Source: Legionellaceae bacterium (GTDB lineage: Bacteria > Pseudomonadota > Gammaproteobacteria > Legionellales > Legionellaceae). From it: a stretch of DNA of 64,000 nucleotides. Both the position numbers and the translations under genes were made by a program. Under the pieces are notes generated by a model that had not been told where the DNA came from, searched no databases, and worked only from the letters and a program-made list of their open reading frames with translations. Below are positions 59,795 to 64,000 of the stretch, piece by piece. How positions within the stretch are numbered: the stretch's first letter is position 1; every line of letters begins with the position of its first letter. The DNA is taken from assembly GCA_029210265.1 (NCBI GenBank), contig JARGNP010000008.1, positions 1 through 64,000 on the forward strand, given 5' to 3'.

Positions 59795-62700
59795 TGTGCT
59801 TGGATCAGCCTGCCAAAAGCTATTTTTTTGCGATCGGACCTGGCTGAGAGCAGCTTGTTTTTGTTCTTCTCGATAATAGGCATTTATCATGGTATTTAAC
59901 TGCCCATGGTTTAAAATACCTCGCTCTCGTTCACTCATTTTATTTATGATTTGGGTTAGTTTTTTTATATTACGCATATGTGGTTCATCTTGTTTGTCCT
60001 GTTTGTCCTGTTTTTCCTGTTTTTCTAGTTTTGCTATTAATTTTCTTACTGTGCTAATTTTTTGTTCCGGCGGTTCATAATACCAAAAATGGTTGAAACA
60101 GGAACTTACCTCTCCTGCATTCAATTTGGATTGCTTAATTTCAGCATAAAGCGTTAGATTCTCAATAATTTTGCCAGGATGGTTACTCACGGATAACGAA
60201 AGTGCGCCCCATCCGTGAGGATTTAATGTTTGCGTTAAGGCAGGTAAATCATCAAAATTCTTTGCGTTATTTAAGCTTTTAAGCAAGGTGGTCACGGTAC
60301 TGCATGTGTTCTCGACATCATAAGATAACTTAAACGTGAAAATTTCTTCGATGACTTGATCACGAAGCCTTGTGTTTTTTAACCTCAAGATCAGCTTAAT
60401 CATCTCGATGAAGAGTGGCCTGTTATTCATGTTTTGAGCATGCGTTAAAATGGATTTATTATTACGGCCTTTGTCGCATAAAATTTGACAGAAATTAGCT
60501 TCTGATAGTGTTGTTTTTAAGGCTCTGACGAGCTTCATGATTTGAGTGGACTGAAAGGCAAGGGTGTTATGGTATGCTTCAGGAGCTGTTGTTTTTAGGC
60601 TCTTAAGTCGCTCTCGCTCTTCTTGAGTTTGGGTGCATATAGCAACGGCTAATAAGGTTTGGTGCTCACTGTTTTTGTCGTTGAATGCGTCATCGGTATT
60701 ATCGACACCATCTTCGTTAGAAAAAGATAAAATAAGGGATGTAAGCAATTCAAGATGATGTTTGGCCAATACAAACAAAGCATTATCTTTTGACGTATTG
60801 ATCTTTGTTAGTAATATAAGCGTGTTCTCTGAGGGTAAATTTTGTCTCATGTATTGAATAAACATGTTGGCGATACGTACGCTTTGAGAAAAAGCCAAGT
60901 GCAGTGTTGTGGAATGGTTCCGTTCCCTTCGACCTAAAATTTTACACTTTTTTTCGAGGGGCAATTTATTTAAAAGAGCAAATAACGTGTTGTAAATATT
61001 TTGATATCCAACGGTTGTTATTTTTGCGCGTAGTGTTAGAGCATATTGAAAGATGTTTTTTTCATTGTTGCTGTTTATTTCGATACTAGAAACCTGTTCT
61101 TTTTCGCGACGATGTTTTGATCTAAGTTTATTAACTCGGGAGATTCTACTCGTTTTAATATTTTGAGACTCACACTTCTTGGATGCAACGTTTCTTGGCA
61201 AAATATTATGAGATAGCATCTGATAAATATCTGCTATTTTCAAATCTTCAAAAAGAGGCGCTATCTCTAAAAGGTGATTTGATTTGTATTTTATTAACAG
61301 TCCGAGCGTTGTGAGATTATCTTTGGCTTTTTGAAGAAGTATCTTGCTTATATCAATAGAGTCTAAACTTTCAATAGCTGCACAAAACGTGGAGAGTGTT
61401 TGCTCGGGATTACATATTGCGATCATGAGCGCATTTTTTTCTTGTTGATTGGTATCTTTAAGTAGGCTTGTTTGCTTGATTATGGATAGTTTAGCCTGCA
61501 CATCAAGCAAAGCATCTACATAGGACGGGTGAGCTTTGGCAGCAAGCATTAAGCATGTATTACCATCATTGTTTTTGAAGCTTAAAAGCGAAAAAATATC
61601 TTCGTGATTCATTGTTTGTATTTGTTTTAGTATTTCTTCAAATGCGACAAAATTTCCGTGTATGATTGCTATCATTAAGGCGCTGTTATGATCGTTTTTT
61701 GTGGGTTGTTGTAATAAGACAAGGAGGCTTGAACTGTGGATGTTTGAAAGGTACGCAAGAAAAGGATGTATTAAGTTCTCATCGCTCTTACAAATGTACC
61801 AAAGTACTTTGACTAAACTGATTCTTTCGAGAGAAAGTGATAGTTCAGTCGAACGAATCGTATCGTTATCGAATGAACACTCTAATTTTTCTACAAACAT
61901 ATTAAGCTGATCGAGGTACTGTTTTTCACAGGTATCTTCGTGGGTATATCTGACTTTGTGCAAGAGCAGCATTTTGCAATTAGATTGTAATACACCGGCC
62001 ACATTGATGGTGATAATGTTTTCCGTAATAAGCTTTGATAGCAATCGTCTTGCATAATCATTCCAATGAATTTTTTCTTTTAGTTGATAGTCTTTGTCAT
62101 AAAATAATGAGGTTTTATGTGTGCGTTCCAAATCGATGAGTGGGCTTAAAAAATGCGTTGAAAGGTGTTTTAATTTGCCTGTTAGAATAAAGTATTTATA
62201 GATTATTTTTTCGGCTTTAATCAAGTACTGAAGCGTGTCACCCACACTGTTTGTGTAATACTCTTCTATGCCATTTCTTATGGAATCTTTTTGAGTCATG
62301 ACTTGTCCCACAAAGTAGTCCTGTAGACCGCTGTTACTCGAAACTTGAGGCTTCAAGTGAGGAGGGGAGCAGAAGTCCCCTAAATCACTTCTGATAGATT
62401 CAGCTTTACAAATTAATGGCCCAACAAAGAAATCTTGTTCACTGCTGTTTTGTAATGTTTGACTACTGAATAAATTAGGGGAGTAATACCCTCCTAAATC
62501 ACTTTCGACGAGACTTTCTTCATGAAGTTTTTGATCATCTTTTATAATTTGTAATATATAAGGTATGTTTTTGCCGATATTTGTTTTAAGTAAAATAGCT
62601 GTTTTGAAATAAGTCACGTATTTTTCAAAATCTTTGGCATGTTGGAAGGCTTGCTGTCTGATGATTTCTCGTCGATACAAGAGCAGGTAATCATCTAAGG

Positions 62701-62836
62701 TTGTGCCATGATGAAAAATAAACTCCAGCATGAGTAGATTGTCATAACTGTCTTTTTCACCTCCTGTTATGGCACTAAAAAATAGATTAAATAATACTTC
62801 TCTTAACTCATCATCTTGCTCTGTCTCTTCCGACAT
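59735..62836 (-). CDS. Large ankyrin-like repeat protein, effector candidate
   Basis: A 1033-aa protein. Residues 107-145 and 146-183 are tandem copies of a 39-residue unit (SDLG, SP, then Q(D)(F/Y)FVG), with a partial third copy to ~197. From ~380 onward there are ankyrin-like helices (NSALMIAIIHGNFVAFEEIL, NTCLMLAAKAHPSYVDALL, KNALMIAI, TTLHLAF). A short KQEKQDKQDKQDE repeat lies near 955. There is no signal peptide or TM. The last 20 codons read antisense into the pseudopilin gene, so the present C-terminus may be accidental. Ankyrin giants of this kind are typical host-directed proteins in Legionellales. No ribosome site precedes the ATG. Confidence 0.7.
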   Translation of the reverse strand: MSEETEQDDELREVLFNLFFSAITGGEKDSYDNLLMLEFIFHHGTTLDDYLLLYRREIIRQQAFQHAKDFEKYVTYFKTAILLKTNIGKNIPYILQIIKDDQKLHEESLVESDLGGYYSPNLFSSQTLQNSSEQDFFVGPLICKAESIRSDLGDFCSPPHLKPQVSSNSGLQDYFVGQVMTQKDSIRNGIEEYYTNSVGDTLQYLIKAEKIIYKYFILTGKLKHLSTHFLSPLIDLERTHKTSLFYDKDYQLKEKIHWNDYARRLLSKLITENIITINVAGVLQSNCKMLLLHKVRYTHEDTCEKQYLDQLNMFVEKLECSFDNDTIRSTELSLSLERISLVKVLWYICKSDENLIHPFLAYLSNIHSSSLLVLLQQPTKNDHNSALMIAIIHGNFVAFEEILKQIQTMNHEDIFSLLSFKNNDGNTCLMLAAKAHPSYVDALLDVQAKLSIIKQTSLLKDTNQQEKNALMIAICNPEQTLSTFCAAIESLDSIDISKILLQKAKDNLTTLGLLIKYKSNHLLEIAPLFEDLKIADIYQMLSHNILPRNVASKKCESQNIKTSRISRVNKLRSKHRREKEQVSSIEINSNNEKNIFQYALTLRAKITTVGYQNIYNTLFALLNKLPLEKKCKILGRRERNHSTTLHLAFSQSVRIANMFIQYMRQNLPSENTLILLTKINTSKDNALFVLAKHHLELLTSLILSFSNEDGVDNTDDAFNDKNSEHQTLLAVAICTQTQEERERLKSLKTTAPEAYHNTLAFQSTQIMKLVRALKTTLSEANFCQILCDKGRNNKSILTHAQNMNNRPLFIEMIKLILRLKNTRLRDQVIEEIFTFKLSYDVENTCSTVTTLLKSLNNAKNFDDLPALTQTLNPHGWGALSLSVSNHPGKIIENLTLYAEIKQSKLNAGEVSSCFNHFWYYEPPEQKISTVRKLIAKLEKQEKQDKQDKQDEPHMRNIKKLTQIINKMSERERGILNHGQLNTMINAYYREEQKQAALSQVRSQKNSFWQADPSTSRLLSSDTTKATDHPSHVV

Positions 62837-62916
62837 ATTGATAAGCTTATCGTATAAAAAGCAAAGTATTTCAATTTTCCAAAACAGTGTGGCTGAAAAT
62901 GGGGTTGTTAATTGTC

Positions 62917-63072
62917 TTAATCCAGCAGAGAATTTTTTTTTTCTGCGGAGGATATATTTAGATTGAAGTGAGTATTAACGTAATCAACCATCTCTCGCAA
63001 GGATGCTTTAGAAGGTATGGTTTCAACATCCGTTTTTCGAACAGCATTTTCTGAGCGCATTTCTAATTTCAT
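62917..63072 (-). CDS. 51-aa small protein, unknown
   Basis: An ATG at 63072 with GAGAGG about 6 nt upstream opens a 51-codon frame ending at TAA 62917-62919. The predicted protein is polar (MKLEMRSENAVRK, then SLREMVDYVNTHFNLN) with one likely helix and no TM. It lies 80 bp upstream of the large ankyrin-like gene on the same strand and could be cotranscribed with it. The good ribosome site is the main support. It could be a tiny partner, a chaperone-like leader, or not translated at all. Confidence 0.45.
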   Translation of the reverse strand: MKLEMRSENAVRKTDVETIPSKASLREMVDYVNTHFNLNISSAEKKNSLLD

Positions 63073-63279
63073 CAATGACCTCTCTTCAATGACTTTTCTT
63101 CCTAGATTAAAAATTACGTGTTCTACTCACAATAATCAAGTGCAATTTTCTCACGGAAAAAAGGGTGCCTTTTTTAAAACCAAGACATCGTCGTGAGTTT
63201 ATTTTAATTAACATGGGTTTAATACGATCATGAAGTCGTGGTTTTCATGTGATTCAAATACGAGCCCTAAGAAAACATG
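63073..63279. other. Intergenic region upstream of glyA
   Basis: It holds an AT-rich hairpin (63157-63164 pairing with 63168-63175, AAAAAAGG/CCTTTTTT, three-base loop) that could stop transcription in either direction. The rest is probable leader for the divergent small ORF. No other gene is seen. Confidence 0.4.
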
Positions 63280-63307
63280 TTGATTAAATTGAACACCATG
63301 ATATGAT
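63280..63307 (+). promoter_or_regulatory. glyA promoter
   Basis: TTGATT (63280-63285) and TATGAT (63302-63307) with a 16-bp spacer form a good sigma-70 promoter 40 bp before the glyA start codon. No riboswitch or clear MetR/PurR site is visible. Confidence 0.6.
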
Positions 63308-63346
63308 GGGCACTGCAATGAATTTGTGATGAGATAAGGACTGCTA

Positions 63347-64000
63347 ATGTTTGATTACACTGACACGATAGCCACCTTTGATGATGCGCTGTGGCAGGCG
63401 ATGGATGCTGAACGTTGTCGGCAAGAAGATCATGTTGAATTGATTGCCTCTGAGAATTACGTAACACCTCGTGTGCTTGAAGCGCAAGGGTCACAACTCA
63501 CAAATAAATATGCCGAAGGTTACTCAGGTAAGCGTTATTACGGCGGTTGTGAGCATGTTGATCGTGTCGAAGACTTGGCCGTTGAACGCGCTAAAAAATT
63601 ATTTGCTGCTGATTTTGTTAATGTACAACCTCATTCAGGTTCGCAAGCTAATGCGGCAGCTATGATGGCTTTAATTAATCCGGGCGATAAAGTTCTGGGC
63701 ATGGCTCTACCTCATGGCGGGCATTTAACGCATGGCTCACCTGTTAATTTTTCAGGTAAATTATATGAATTCGCGTCGTATGGCGTGGATGACCAAACGG
63801 GTTTGATTGATTATGCTGCACTTGAAAAGCAAGTGATGGAATATCGTCCTAAACTTATTATTGCTGGGTTTTCTGCGTATTCACAAGTGGTCGATTGGGC
63901 ACGTTTTCGTGAGTTAGCCGATCAAGTGGGCGCGTATCTGATGGCGGACATGGCACACGTTGCAGGGTTGGTCGCAGCTGATTTATATCCGTCACCGGTA
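63347..64000 (+). CDS. glyA: Serine hydroxymethyltransferase, 5' part
   Basis: The first 218 codons of GlyA, cut by the window edge. It makes glycine and 5,10-methylene-THF from serine. Recognisable are [14 protein letters not shown] (near 34-47), [19 protein letters not shown] (51-69), HSGSQANAA and [11 protein letters not shown] near the break. The PLP lysine lies beyond the window. AAGGA is 6 nt before the ATG at 63347, and a sigma-70-like promoter precedes it. Confidence 0.97.
   Translation, partial: MFDYTDTIATFDDALWQAMDAERCRQEDHVELIASENYVTPRVLEAQGSQLTNKYAEGYSGKRYYGGCEHVDRVEDLAVERAKKLFAADFVNVQPHSGSQANAAAMMALINPGDKVLGMALPHGGHLTHGSPVNFSGKLYEFASYGVDDQTGLIDYAALEKQVMEYRPKLIIAGFSAYSQVVDWARFRELADQVGAYLMADMAHVAGLVAADLYPSPV

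Noticed and set aside
62840..62851. Perfect 12-bp palindrome GATAAGCTTATC upstream of the ankyrin-like gene
   Set aside because: It could be an operator, but it is a single copy with no recognised consensus. Such a palindrome is not rare enough in this composition to claim a site.
1..64000. CRISPR arrays, tRNA/rRNA genes, integrases, transposases or a phage region
   Set aside because: I saw no regularly spaced repeats, no cloverleaf-like genes, and no recognisable recombinase. The repeats found are gene-end duplications.

Overview
The window looks like a chromosome segment of a Legionellales-type gammaproteobacterium (Legionella/Coxiella/Berkiella-like). I judge this from four things: the conserved gammaproteobacterial gene orders (gyrA-serC-aroA-cmk-rpsA-lapA-lapB-pyrF, pepA/holC opposite lptF-lptG, gmk-rpoZ-spoT-ridA); AT-rich DNA with many convergent and overlapping genes; a free-standing DotI/IcmL-domain protein and a DUF2845 protein; and a series of large proteins that resemble type IVB (Dot/Icm) effectors. 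No dot/icm core operon, rRNA, tRNA, CRISPR array or intact transposase is visible. The organism and secretion system are inferred, not proven.

Layout. 1-7.3 kb: a terminator, an unknown 515-aa protein, the methylcitrate cycle (prpB-prpC-prpD), the PEP synthase regulator ppsR convergent to it, and a coiled-coil protein. 7.3-15.2 kb: murJ, two M17 aminopeptidases in opposite directions with holC, lptF-lptG and an ElyC-like protein. 15.2-20 kb: a YopT-like (C58) cysteine protease, a diverged copy of the lptG and elyC 3' ends, and an 869-aa unknown protein. 20-26.5 kb: PAP2, DUF2845, yggS and rph on the minus strand, then gmk-rpoZ-spoT-ridA and a small membrane protein. 26.5-33.3 kb: an accessory island with a putative effector between 53-bp repeats, an IcmL-like periplasmic protein, an ELM1-like protein coupled to a SET-ankyrin-solenoid protein, and a frameshifted gene. 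33.3-46.7 kb: a RecB/AddB-type nuclease, a TPR-methyltransferase, a J-domain protein, GNAT, a higBA toxin-antitoxin pair, argR, two exported proteins, a PlsC-like acyltransferase, a hairpin-rich repeat and radA. 46.7-56.5 kb: the gyrA-to-pyrF housekeeping block. 56.5-64 kb: a membrane protein with an internal duplication, a holD-like gene, a FimT/GspH pseudopilin, a 1033-aa ankyrin-like protein, a 51-aa small ORF and the 5' part of glyA.

The most interesting theme is that effector-like genes are spliced in one or two at a time between housekeeping genes. In three places the inserted gene(s) lie between an intact gene and a second, diverged copy of that gene's 3' end: lptG/elyC around the YopT-like gene, the 135-aa membrane gene around a 284-aa protein, and the ELM1-like gene around the SET-ankyrin unit. 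This suggests a repeated route of effector acquisition, either homology-anchored recombination with related DNA or tandem duplication followed by decay. Two further effector-like genes show damaged or ambiguous 5' ends, consistent with active turnover of this gene pool.
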